Positions 23,315 through 34,468 of a stretch of 64,000 bases of DNA are shown one piece after another. Within the stretch, counting starts at the first letter, position 1, and each line of letters opens with the position of its first letter. A program made the translations under genes and the position numbers. The stretch spans positions 19,475,501 through 19,539,500 of the forward strand of contig NC_068975.1 of NCBI RefSeq assembly GCF_016808095.1, given 5' to 3'. The notes under the pieces are model-generated. The model was not told where the DNA came from. It saw only the letters and a program-made list of their open reading frames with translations, and did not search any database. This DNA is from Vigna angularis. Its lineage: Eukaryota; Streptophyta; Magnoliopsida; Fabales; Fabaceae.

Positions 23315-23662
23315 AGTTAAATATATTTTTAATCACTAAATACATGAAATAGGAATTAGTCTTTGTCACAAACTTTGATACATTTTTGTCTTTAAATTTT
23401 AAAAATGAATGACTATAGTTTTTTAAACTTAATGACTTTAACTTTTCTTTTTACTTGTTAAATGATATTTGAGGCTGACATTTGAAGGTAAATGTGTCAA
23501 AAACTTGTTTGACATGTCAAAAAGGTTTAACATAGTTAGATTAAAATAACTATATTCATTCATTTTTAAAATTTGACGATAAAAATGTATCAAAATTTGA
23601 AATATAGACAAATTTCAATTTTAAGTTTAACTTTAAGAACTAAAGATATATTTAAATATTGT
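23315..23662. mobile_element. MITE-like element with GTTAAATATATTTTT ends
   Basis: The left end is GTTAAATATATTTTTAATCA and the right end, complemented, ATTTAAATATATCTTTAG. Both continue into matching words (TTTGATACATTTTT, AATTTTAAAAATGAATGA) on opposite strands, a long imperfect inverted repeat. The termini resemble those of the long-TIR element at 26301 (GTTAAATATGTTTTTAGTC). The TSD is not resolved. Confidence 0.55.
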
Positions 23663-25740
23663 GAAATTGAATAATTTTGATTGGATTTGAAAATTGAGAT
23701 TTTTTTCTCACCCTTGTCTATGATAGACTAAAATTTATTAAAAGTGGTTCATGGTGATGAATTCCACTTCTCGTGAATAACTCTCATAATTGCGAAATAA
23801 TAAATTTTAATCCGGAATTGGCATTAGAACGAAAGTGTGAAATCTGATCCAATCCAATTTAAGAATGTGGTATTTACTGTTTTTTTTTTCAGTTAAGTTC
23901 ATAAACACTCGTATCATTAGATTGCTCGGTAATTAGTTTTTGAAATTATACTTCATTTAAATAAGGAAACAGAACTTATAATATTTAATGAGACTCCTCA
24001 ACATAGCAATGAAAATACTCATTTTCATTACCTGTTCTCCACAAGGGGCCACTCTGCTTCTGCTCTTGCATTATGCGGAATCATTTGGAAAGATTTAAGA
24101 GAAGCTTTTTACTACAAAAATGCAACACCAGTAAGAAACAAAGGAAGCAGAGAGCACATGTTGTACTCAACATATAAGAAAGGTAGAAAGATTATAAAGA
24201 TTATAAAGATTAAATTAAAAAATGAAAAGTAAGTTTTACCTATGAACTTAATTATTAGAGCAGACAGGCTCCATATATAAAGTCCGGCAAAAATCCAAAC
24301 TACAAGTGGTGTAAAGAGTAAAAAGTCACACCTTTTAAACAACTGAATTGTTCTTAAACAAAAGTGCTTGCATTAAACTTTCATGAAGTCTCACACAACA
24401 ATGGAACATAACACAGATATCATGAACATCAAATCAAAACCAATTCTGAAATGCTTCCCATCCTGTATCTAAAACAGGTCTAGAAACTGCAGAATTCTAC
24501 AAAATGATAGGATCCAAAAATTGAAATCAGAAAGAAAAGAAAGATGAATGGAATGAAAAGTACAAGAAATGGGAGAATACTCTCTCTTCCAAGGTTTCCC
24601 TCTCGCACATGTTGCTCCTGATAAACTAAATCTTAAGGAGCTTGTCTTTGTGGGGTTCATTATAACTCTAAAATGAAGGGATTAGAGCACAACCGTTAAA
24701 ATAAAGGTGGAGATGATTAATAAACAAAACAGATGTCATACCAAAAATAACAGTTTGCACGCACCTGATTTTTTAGGCACAACAATGTTACATAAAAAGT
24801 CAGTATTCAGTCAACAATAAAGCAATAAATTACATGAATTAAGGTAGCATAGAAAGAGAATTAGCTACTTACAATTTTGAACTGGTTAATTTTCCTTATA
24901 GACGGAAAAATGAGGGCTCAAAAATCATAATCGTTACACCCGGTAGTTTTCCGACCACATTTGAATGAATTATCTGAAACATTTGATTAACTAACCATAT
25001 CACAATGTATTTGTTGTAGCCAATACTTACACGATTAGCATTTCCTAGGTGGAACCCCAGCATTGTATTGTGGTGTCTTTATAGAAATACAGTAGAAAAA
25101 TAAAATTAAAAAGAACATCGTACTGATCCATGATCAGGGCCATTTCCCACTAGAAAAGCAAATAATAAATATAGAAGCCATCCAGATGGCCAATTCATCC
25201 ATCCTTTCATTTAACAATACTTCAAGGAAACAGAAAAGGATTGCGGAAAGACAAGAGAACTAATCATTTATTTAAAGGAGTAGAACAACACAATACATAT
25301 AGCTCAGGGAATCAAGTTGTCATTGCTTTTGCGTACAGCAAACCTTAAAATTTATGCAGAAAATATAGACCAACATGTCACCCTACACTGATGTTGGGAC
25401 CTACCAAAATAGAAGCTGAAGAAGCAATCGCAACATATCATATCATCAAGAGGTAGAATGCAACAGAAAACTAAAATAATATAGAGACATTGAAGATGAG
25501 AGATCCTAGTCTAACAACAGGGAGTTAATTAAAGCTTATTACAATCATCCACACTAAGGATAATTCTCTAACTCAATACAGCAAGGGGTAGCTTGAAATG
25601 CAATCTAGCATACCAAAACAATATACAATGGTTAAGCACTCTACATTAGATTTTTTTTTCTATCCATGAATCCATACAAGAAGAACTTGATGAGAAGCCT
25701 TTAGCATTCAAAGGTCATGAAAGAATGAAAATCACGGCTT
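23663..25740. other. Low-repeat region with possible decayed gene pieces
   Basis: No intact gene was found. On the minus strand, 24112-24342 encodes a very hydrophobic 76-residue frame (LVVWIFAGLYIWSLSALII), and a short ATG-led segment at about 24035-24091 precedes a GTAATG donor-like site. These could be exon relics or chance. No family was recognised, and the rest is non-coding by eye. Confidence 0.3.
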
Positions 25741-25744
25741 GGAA

Positions 25745-26226
25745 CACATTTAAATAATAATTCTTAGGAAAATTAGTTTATGTTTCCATGTTTCTAGGTT
25801 CTGGGCTCTCTTTTAGAAATTAGTTTATGTTTTTATACTTTTGGGCTTGGACTTTCTTTAAGGCTTTTAGGTTTTTTTAAAGCTATATGTCTATATACAG
25901 AGGTACCAAAAGTTGTAAACACTTTTGAATTATATTACACGCATTTGTATTCTTTGATAAAGGATTCTCTTGGTTCTTGGATTAGAACTCAGATTTTTAT
26001 CAAAAAATATTTGAAGGAAGATTTTCTTGGTTATTGTATTAAAACTTTGACTTTTATCAAAGATTATCATCTTTGTGACAAATCTTCACTTTATTTATCA
26101 ATATGCTAGATTATCGCATCCTTATCTCTATCTTATTTTGACTTTTTTTTTTATTTCTTTTTGTTGTTCCTCTTAAGGATTCAAATTCAGAAGCAATCTT
26201 ACGTTTTCTTGGACAGGATCGTATCA
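25745..26226 (+). mobile_element. Probable degenerate Copia LTR end
   Basis: The segment has CTATATACAGAGG (TATA-like) and ends GGATCGTATCA followed by TATGATATCTAGACTAAGG. This looks like an LTR end followed by a decayed initiator-Met-tRNA PBS (compare TGGTATCAGAGC in the other copia elements here). The start is not defined and no internal coding region follows. Confidence 0.4.
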
Positions 26227-26300
26227 TATGATATCTAGACTAAGGTTTTTGTTTGAATATTTTCTTTTATCTTATTTTTCTGTCATTTTAAAAAACAAAA

Positions 26301-26947
26301 AGTTAAATATGTTTTTAGTCCCTTAACTATCAAGCGATTTTAGATTTAGTTCATCTTCCAAACTTTGGTACATTTCGATCCTTGTTTTTAAGAAACTTTA
26401 ATTTTTAGTTCTCGAAAAGCAAGAGCGTTAAATTTAATCTGATGTGGCTAACGGTGTACCACATCACTTTTCTTTTTTTCTGAAACGTGGTGATCTGCAT
26501 CTTCAGAAAGTGAGATTTTTTTCTATTATTCATCTCCATCATCTTCTTCAATGTCTTCAATGCCATCAACAATGCCGACAACAATGTCACTACCTTTCTA
26601 CGAATCACGATTCCAAAAAAGAGAAGGGAAAAGAGGCTCTCTCCTAGCGTGACCTTGTGCCATGGCGGAAGAGGAGGAAACTCTTTCTGTGTTGCGTGAC
26701 GAAGAAGCCCTGCCCAGATCGCCCCTGCACAGCGCCACCGCCTTCCCCGAACAACCAGAATCACTTAGTGGCACCCCGCGAGTTAAGGTTCTAAATGCTC
26801 GTCACCACCAAAACTACAATTGCAAAGAAACCCTCTTTTTCCCAAGGTTGGGTGGTCCGTGAGCAAGGAGCAATAGAGAAATTGGGGAAAAGAAAAATGG
26901 ACTAGGGTTTGTGAAGGTCTTATGTTCTAATGGGAATCAAATTTCCT
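26301..26947 (+). repeat. Left ~645-bp terminal inverted repeat
   Basis: Matches the complement of 42886-43530. The middle (about 26640-26870) is GC-richer than its surroundings and encodes MAEEEETLSVLRDEEALPRS in one frame, with a corresponding segment in the other arm. This looks like a captured gene fragment, but no family was recognised. Confidence 0.8.
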
Positions 26948-27378
26948 TACCACTATCGTGATTTAAGTACTCACATAAGAATATGATGAATACAATGAAC
27001 GAGTAACAAAACTCCAGACTTTGAAACAGAGAAATTACAAGCATTTACAAAACTTCATTGTGTTGTGTGTTTTGCAAATTACCATAAAAAGTTGTACTAT
27101 GAATAGGATGTCTAACATGTGAATCCCTTGTGCCTAGTAGAAATTTGAGGTTATAACTGGGAAGTTTGTGGATATTACCAGATTTTGACTACTAAAAGCC
27201 CCTGGAACTCCAACAACAAACATGATCTGAGAATTTGTTACACAATGACTATATTCTAAGACAAATTATCCTTTTTGTTAGAAAACTTGTCAAGCGTTTT
27301 GGTAAGTGAATATACCCATCTGATAGTCTTAAAAATAATCAAGAGAAGGAAGATATATCAGAAACTTTCTCAATGTTG
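26948..27378. other. Interior of the long-TIR element, left side
   Basis: Non-coding by eye, between the left TIR and the GAAGG TSD of the Copia element. Confidence 0.6.
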
Positions 27379-27383
27379 GAAGG

Positions 27384-27658
27384 TGTTGATTGATGACTAT
27401 TGGAAATTTAGAAATTAAAATAATATGTTATGATATTTTTTAGGAAAATAAAAGTCATGTTGACTGGTAGGATTTATTTGCTATTTCTAGGCACTAAGAG
27501 CACTAATTTGTTAGTGGTTATAGATGCCAACATTTACGTGCATTTACGTTCAGTTATTTGCTCTATAAAAGCAATAGCACTCCTCAATAAAATATTAATG
27601 CAATTTTATATTCATGTGTTCCTCTCTGTCAACTTTTTCTTCAATAAAATAACCTACA
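27384..27658 (+). repeat. 5' LTR of the outer Copia
   Basis: 275 bp with TG...CA ends. CTCTATAAAAGCAATAG near 27560 is the TATA box, and two AATAAAA words lie downstream (polyadenylation region). The PBS-like sequence begins at 27661. Confidence 0.95.
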
Positions 27659-27691
27659 AATTGGTATCAAGAGCTACATCTTACGGGACCT

Positions 27692-28560
27692 ATGGATGCT
27701 GAAACAAGTTTCTCTCAAGTTGCTCCTCCTATCTTTGATGGAGATAACTATGATCTCTGGGCCATAAAAATGCAGAACTTCCTAGAGGCTTTGGATATTT
27801 GGGAAGCTGTGGAGGAGGATTACGATATTGCTCCGCTGCCCGACATCCCCACTATAGCCTAGATGAAAACCTACAAGGAGAAAAAAACCAGGAAAGCAAA
27901 GGCAAAGGCATGTCTATTTTTTGGTGTTTCAAAACTAATTTTCACCAGGATCATGTCTCACAACACAACAAAAGCAATTTGGGATTACTTGAAGGAAGAA
28001 TATGCAGGAGATGAGAGAATTAGAAGCATGTAAGTATTGAATTTAATGAGAGAATTTGAACTGCAAAGAATGAACGAATCAGACACCATCAAAGATTACT
28101 CAAATATGTTGCTTGGCATTGCCAACAAAGTAAGATTGTTGGGCACTATTTTTTCTGATTCACGAATTGTTGAAAAAAATTCTTGTATCAGTACCAGAAA
28201 GATATGAAGCTTCTATAGCTACCTTGGAGAACACAAAGGATCTATCTAAGATCACTTTGGCAGAGGTGCTGCATGCTTTACAGGCCCAAGAGCAAAGAAG
28301 ACTTATGAGGCAAGAAGGATCTGTGGAGGGTGCTTTCCAAGTCAAATTCCAGAGCAATGGCAACAAACAAAGGAAGAAGTAGAACAATGATACCAGACTT
28401 GGAAGATTAAACAAGATCAACAATAAGAGTAATAATACTCAGATTTTTCCACCTTGTCCTCACTGTAAGAAAACCAATCATCCACAAGAAAGGTGCTAGT
28501 GGAGACCGGATGTAAAGTGTCATAAGTGTGGGCAGCTAGGGCACATGGAAAAGATTTGCA
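27692..28560 (+). pseudogene. Copia gag, broken
   Basis: The frame starts at ATG 27692 with PIFDGDNYDLWAIKMQNFL, the usual N-terminal gag block (FxGxNYxxW). An in-frame TAG at 27860 and further stops near 28031, 28381 and 28498 interrupt it, and there is a net frameshift before 28167. The C-terminal zinc knuckle CHKCGQLGHMEKIC (C-x2-C-x4-H-x4-C) is encoded at about 28518-28560, in frame with the downstream protease. Gag would form the particle shell, but this copy cannot be translated whole. Confidence 0.88.
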
Positions 28561-29996
28561 AATCTCATCAACAACAAGGAGAAGTTAAAGTTGCTGAGGA
28601 TCAACCACAAGAGGAAAAATTGTTTGCTGTTACATGCTTTGCTACCAATAGCTCCACAGAAAGTTGGCTCATAGACAGTGGTTGCACAAATCACATGAGT
28701 TATGATCGAGAACTCTTTAAAGAACTTGACAAAACTGCACTTTCTAAAGTCAGAGTAGGTAATGGAGCATATATTGCAGTAAAAGGCAAAGGAACAATGG
28801 CAATTGAAGGTCAAACAAGTTTGAAACTGATTTCAGATGTTTTATATGTTCCGAAAATTAACCAAAACCTGTTGAGTGTTCCTCAATTGCTTGAAAAAGG
28901 TTATAAGGTTTTGTTTGAAGACAAAAACTGCATGATTAAAGATTCAGCAGGCAAGGAAGTATTTAAAGTTAGAATGAAAGGAAAAAGCTTTGCTTTGGAC
29001 TTCATGAGTGAAGAACAGGCTGCAGTGCACAAAGAGGTCAGCAGTACAATACTTTGGCATAAAAGATTGGGCCATTTTCACCACAATGCTCTAATATTCA
29101 TGAAGAAGAATGACATGGTCAGAGGCTTACCTGATATAGAAGAAGTATTTCCTACATGCATTGCTTGTCAATATGGAAAGCAAACAAGACTCCCATTTCC
29201 AAAAAACAAGACTTGGAGGGCTATACAAAATCTACAATTGATACATACAGATGTTGGAGGACCTATGAGCACACCATCATTGAATGGCAGTAGGTATTAT
29301 ATTATTTTCATTGATGACATGACAATAATGTGTTGGATATATTTTATGAAGTTTAAATATGAAGTTGCTGGCATTTTTTGGAAGTTTAAAACTTTGGTGG
29401 AAAATCAAAGCAAGTACAAAATGCACATGATCAGATCCGACAATGGAACTGAATATACTTCCAAAAAATTTAACAAGTTTTGTGAAGATCCAGGTGTAGA
29501 ACACCAACTTACAGCCCCTTATTCACCTCAGCAAAATGACACTGCAAAAAGGAAAAGTCAGACGATTATGGAGATGGCTAGGTGCTTACTTCATGACAAA
29601 GAGTTGCCTAAAAAATTATGGGCAGAGGCTGTAAATACAACACTACTTTTACTCAATAGACTGTCAGCAAAAGCTTTACAACAAATAACGCCTTTTGAAG
29701 CATGGTACGGCTACAAACCTGAGCTCTTTAATTTAAAGATATTTGGTTGCTTGTCTTTCTCTTATATTCCTCATATTAAGAGAGACAAATTGGACAAGAA
29801 AGCAGAACCTGGAATTTTTGTAGGCTATAGTTTGATTTCAAAGGCCTACAGGATCTATCTTCCACATAACAACAAAGTCTTTGTTAACAGGGATGTGAAA
29901 TTCTTGGAGTTTGATTGTTGGAGATGGAAACAGAACAAATTCCTTGAACAATTTGATTGTTTGAACTGGAAAGGTAACAATGAGCTTGGATTATAG
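28545..29996 (+). pseudogene. Copia protease-integrase, intact frame but integrase active-site change
   Basis: An open frame of 483 codons, in the same frame as the zinc knuckle, so its first ATG need not be a true start. Protease: WLIDSGCTNHM at residues ~41-51 (Asp44). GAG-pre-integrase: WHKRLGHFHH (171-180) and CIACQYGKQ (205-213). Integrase: HTD with Asp236, and RSDNGTEY with Asp299. At residue 335, where the third acidic residue of DD35E is expected, the sequence is Lys (QQNDTAKRK). The frame ends in a TAG before RT. It would have cut the polyprotein and inserted cDNA, but the altered active site predicts an inactive integrase. Confidence 0.9.
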
Positions 29997-30011
29997 GAGG
30001 AGAATGAAGAT

Positions 30012-30841
30012 GTGGATGATGAACCTGTCAGAGGAACAAGATTGCTTTCTGACATCTATCAAAGGTGTAATGTTGCGGTCATGGAACCTAGTGGATATGA
30101 AGAGGCTGCGACTGACAAGAGGTGGATAAATGCTATGGAAGAGGAGCTTAAAATGATTGAAAAAATCATACGTGGGAGTTGGTGGATAGACCTAGTCATA
30201 AAAAGGCCATTGGAGTAAAGTGGGTTTATAGAATCAAGTTCAATCCTGATGGTTCTGTGAACAAATACAAGGCAAGACTTGTTGTTAAGGGATATGCTCA
30301 GATGTTTGGGGTGGATTTCTCTGAAACATTTGGCCTAGTTGCCAGGCTAGACACAATAAGGTTGCTGCTAGCACTAGCTGCACAAAAAGGCTGGCTTATA
30401 CATCAATTGGATGTAAAATCAGCATTTTTGAATGAATATTTGGAGGAAGAAATTTTTTGTGGAACAACCAAAAGGTTTTGCTCTTCAAGGACAAGAAGAC
30501 AAGGTTTATCTACTGAAAAAGGCATTATATGGTTTGAAACAAGCACAAAGATCTTGGTATAGCAGAATTAATGCACATTTAATGAGCTTAGGCTTTGTGA
30601 AAAGTCTGAGTACACCTTATATATTAAAAAGGTGAATGAAGATATACTTATATTATCTCTGTATGTTGATGACTTATTTGTTACAGGAAATTGTAAGGAG
30701 ATGATTGACAAGTTTAAAGAAGAAATGGAAAATATCTTTGAAATGACAGACCTTGGAAAGATGACATTTTTTCTTGGTATGCAAGTGCAGCAAAAGAAAA
30801 ATGAAATATTTGTGTGCTAAGAAAAGTATGCAAAGGAAGTC
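30012..30841 (+). pseudogene. Copia reverse transcriptase, split by frameshifts
   Basis: Four overlapping frames carry RT in order: [64 protein letters not shown], and LSLYVDDLFVTGN with the YVDD catalytic motif near 30662. Frameshifts fall near 30200, 30465 and 30610, and an in-frame TAA ends the last frame at about 30820. The domain is then cut at 30846 by the nested solo LTR insertion. Confidence 0.9.
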
Positions 30842-31247
30842 CTTATTGTTAGCAAAATGCTGAAGATGAAGTTTTGATGATATCTAAATCAAGTCAAGAA
30901 TAGTCAAGACTCATGAAGAATGATCTTTTGAAGACTTGTAACTTTTGTAATAACTGTATAAACATAGGAAATTAGTGGTTTGATGTAAGCATTCAAAAGT
31001 GATGTAAAAATAAACCAAGTAGCAAAACTGTGCAGTGCTAATCGATTAACAGGGGTAAATAATCGATTATTCCAGAGAGCCATGGAAAATCCCTGCACTG
31101 CATGCTAATCGATTAACAAGGGCTGTTAATCGATTAGCGCTAATCAATTAGCATGGGCTGTTAATCGATTAGCAAGGTGACCGTTTGAAAAACTAGCCGT
31201 TTTCGAGTCGTTCGACTATCCGTTATTTTGTCTTTTAGTGACTAATC

Positions 31248-32283
31248 TGTTACCAATGAAGAAGCATTGATAAATTTGAAGATAAATAGTTTTGATGATG
31301 CTGAAAGATGTAGATTGTTATAGTTGTTTTAAAAGCAATTTATAGAACATAAATGTATTAGGAAAAGCTTTAAACATGTAATACTTAGAAAAATTCGTAT
31401 TCTTAGAACTGCTACGCATTTAATCGATTATTAGAAGCAATAATTGATTATCCTAAGCCATTCTAAAAAACCTCGTTGCACTGGAATAATCGATTATTAC
31501 TCCAAATAATCGATTATCACAGTTCTGATGAGAACTGCCAAAGTCACTGAAATAATCGATTATTCCTCAAGATAATCGATTATCACTTTTTTGAAAACCC
31601 TGTAACGGACTTGAATAATCGATTAGCACTAACAATAATCGATTATCTGCGGCAGTTATAATTCATCTTTGCGAAATTAGATCAGTGGGCTATATAGGTG
31701 AGTTCCAAAACTCCTAGAATTTTTACTGAGCTTGTGAGAATACAGTGTTATCTGAGGAAGTTCCATAAGCTAGTTCATTGCACTGTCAAGTCTCGTGAAA
31801 AGGAGAAGCTCTCGCTTTGTGAGTCAAAGGTCGGAGTTATTCTCTTCGAGTTGGCAACGGTACTGTTCTTCTGGTTCGTTGGTCGAAGGAAGAACTGTTC
31901 TACACTGTTCTGGAGTAGAAGGAAAGTGTAGATTGCTTGCTTCCATTTCGTTGGTCGAAGGAAGGTTTTATATTTATGCCTTTTATTCACTCTTAATTGT
32001 ACTTTGTTGAAACTGATTTTAGTGAAATCGTTAATCACTTTTTATAGTGATTAACAACTGGACGTAGATTCTTTTGAATCGAACCAGGATAAAAATTCAG
32101 TGTGTCAATTTTTCTATTCCTTACACTCATTACTGTTTTACGCACATCAAGTGTTTGTTAAATTTTCTCTAAGAAAATTGATTTTCTAAAACGGACCATC
32201 ATGACTTAATTTGTGACCGTAACACGCTTTCTAAATATTTTATTCCGCTGTGCAACTCTATACCGGTACCGATTGTTCCGACA
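31248..32283 (+). repeat. 5' LTR of the Sirevirus
   Basis: 1036 bp, TGTTACCAATG...GTTCCGACA. Four pairs of TAATCGATTA palindromes start at 31421/31441, 31487/31507, 31553/31573 and 31616/31636, each pair exactly 20 bp apart; one copy is TAATTGATTA. TATATAGG at about 31691 follows 45 bp later and is the probable TATA box. The small ORFs (31698-31931 and overlapping frames) recur identically placed in the 3' LTR and are R/U5 sequence, not genes. Confidence 0.94.
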
Positions 32284-32297
32284 ATTGGTATCAGAGC
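32284..32297 (+). promoter_or_regulatory. Primer binding site of the Sirevirus
   Basis: ATTGGTATCAGAGC directly follows the LTR end. TGGTATCAGAGC is the standard complement of the initiator-Met tRNA 3' end used by plant Copia elements. Confidence 0.93.
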
Positions 32298-32329
32298 TTG
32301 CTTTGATATTCTTTCAAACTTTTGCGAAA

Positions 32330-33967
32330 ATGGCCGTTCATCAAAATCAAGTATATGCTGAGGGTGCATCCATCAACAGACCACCCCTTTTTACTGGTGA
32401 TAACTATGCATTCTGGAAAGTCAGAATTGAAATTTTTATGGGGTCTGTTGACAGAGGCATCTGGGAAGCTGTGCTAAATGGTCCCTATATTCCTAAAAGA
32501 ACTGTTGATGGTGTAGAAGAAGAAAAACCATACTTTAACTAGACTCCTGAGGAAAATAGAAGAGCCCAATTTGACATTATGGCTCGTAATATTATTTCAT
32601 CTGCTGTAGTACTTGATGAATTTTATAGAATTTCAGTGTGTAAGACAGCACAGGAAATGTGGGAGGTTCTCAGAGTCACACATGAGGGTACAGACAACGT
32701 GAAACGTGCAAGGAAGAATACACTCATTCAGGAATATGAGATGTTCAGAATGCAATCTGAAGAAACAATATCTGATGTTCAGAAGCGTTTCACTCACATT
32801 GTGAACCACTTGACAAGTTTGGGTAAGACTTTTGACACTGACGAATTGAATGTGAAAATTTTGAAATCATTAGACAAGTCTTGGCAACCAAAGGTGACTG
32901 CCATTTCGGAGTCTCAAAACCTCACTCAGATGTCAATGGCGATTCTCTTTGGAAAGCTTCGTGAGCATGAACTTGAGCTGAAAAGATTAACTACAGAAGA
33001 GGATCAAGGCAAAAGAAAGACGCTTGCTTTCAAATCTGAAATCTCAAAAGGAAAAAGTTCTAAGAGAATTGAGGATGATGATTCCGATAACGATGAGGAA
33101 AACATGAGTCTTATGATTAAGAAGTTTGCTAAATTTATGAAAGCAAAGGGAAAAAACAAATACCATGGAGAAAGGAAAGAAAATCGAGGATCTCCATCAA
33201 CCATTAAATGTTATGGATGTGGAGAAAGAGGTCATGTGAAGACTGACTGTCCTAAGAATAGGAAAAGTGAAGAAAAGAAAGAAAGAAATTTTCCAAAGAA
33301 GAAGAAAGCTTACATAGCTTGGGAAGAGAATGCTTCTAGTTCTTCAAGTTCAAGCGATTCAGATGAAGAAGCAAATTTGTGCTTAATGGCAGACTTAGAA
33401 GATGCAGGAAGCCAAGTAAGTGATTCTAGCTTAGAGTCAAGTGATGAATTTGACTTACAAAAGGCATTTCTTGATTTGTTAAATGAATCTGAAAAACTTG
33501 ATGTTGCTCATAAAAAGCTAAAGAAAGAGCATAATGAATTGAATTTGAGGTATGACAAAGTACTAGATAACGAAGTTGTTTTGAGGAACAAAGTTAGTAA
33601 CTTGGAAACTAAATTATCTTAATATGATATTGTTGTACAACCTGTTGAATGTCTATCATGTAAAAGTCATATGTTTGATATTGACATTCTTGAGAATTTA
33701 CTTGCAAAGGCAAATAAGTCTAAGTCACATGCCAAGACAAACTTTGAGAGAAGCATTTCTAGAAGTAGAAACACGCATCTAAACAAAAATTATAAAGTTA
33801 TAAGAACTCGTAGAGTTTGGGTAGAAAAAGGAACTTTTATGAAAAATAAAGTGTGTGAGACTTGTTGTTTTTACTGCATGAAAATTGGTCACACCTCAAA
33901 CAAATGCAACATCAAACATTTTGGTATTCCAAATGGTAAATATGCATGGGTTAAAATTGTAAAATGA
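32330..33967 (+). pseudogene. Sirevirus gag with in-frame stop codons
   Basis: The chosen start is ATG 32330, 33 bases after the PBS, beginning MAVHQNQVYAEGASIN with the gag block PLFTGDNYAFWKVRIEIFM. One frame continues to the second zinc knuckle, broken by TAG at 32540 and TAA at 33620, with no frameshift. The core spans 32579-33000. Zinc knuckle 1 is CYGCGERGHVKTDC (about 33209-33250), followed by a Ser/Asp/Glu-rich stretch, a predicted coiled coil (33460-33620) and zinc knuckle 2, CFYCMKIGHTSNKC (about 33862-33907). A long C-terminal gag extension with a second knuckle is typical of Sireviruses. It would form the RNA-binding particle protein. Confidence 0.9.
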
Positions 33968-34045
33968 TGAATGTTTGCATAAACTAACCCCAAGGACCCA
34001 TAATTAGATTGGGGACCTAAAGTATTGCTCCAATTTGTTTTGTAG
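33965..34045 (+). other. Cluster of five in-frame stops at the gag-protease linker
   Basis: In the continuous gag-pol frame there are TGA at 33965 and 33968, TAA at 33980, TAA at 34001 and TAG at 34043. The flanking sequence stays in frame and homologous, so this is point decay rather than a frameshift. Confidence 0.85.
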
Positions 34046-34468
34046 GAACTTACTAAGTCAAAGAAGTCACTGTGGTATCTTGACAGTGGTTGCTCAAGAC
34101 ACATGACCGGTGACAAGAAAAGGTTTACTTCTTTTGAGAAGAAGAAGCAAGGATTTGTGACTTATGGAGATAACAACAAAGGTAGAATCATTGGAACTAG
34201 AGACATTGGAGGAGGAAACACATTGACTATAAAGGACGTATTATGTGTTGAAGGTCTCAAGCACAATCTCCTAAGCATAAGTCAATTATGTGACAAGGGT
34301 CTCAAGGTAACCTTTGAACGAAATAGATGCACTGTATATTTTAAAGATTCTACTGAAATTGCTTTGCAAGGTGTTAGGCATAATAACATTTACTTGATTG
34401 ATATTGAAAATGCATCTAGTCATAATATAACATGTTTAATTGCTAAAGAGGAAAACCCTTGGCTATGA
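34046..34468 (+). pseudogene. Sirevirus aspartic protease segment
   Basis: Same frame as gag and pol. LWYLDSGCSRHMTGDKK carries the retropepsin DSG, followed by GGNTLTIKDVLCVEGLKHNL, the downstream conserved half. A TGA at 34466 ends the frame just before the GAG-pre-integrase histidine block. Apart from that stop the segment is intact. Confidence 0.88.

Noticed and set aside
24112..24660. Hydrophobic minus-strand ORFs that could be exons of a membrane protein
   Set aside because: No family recognised, no convincing splice chain, and stops in neighbouring frames. Kept only as a possible relic.
31698..32038. Overlapping ORFs of 71-87 aa repeated almost identically at 39643-39983
   Set aside because: They lie in the R/U5 part of the two Sirevirus LTRs; the repetition reflects the LTR pair, not a gene family.
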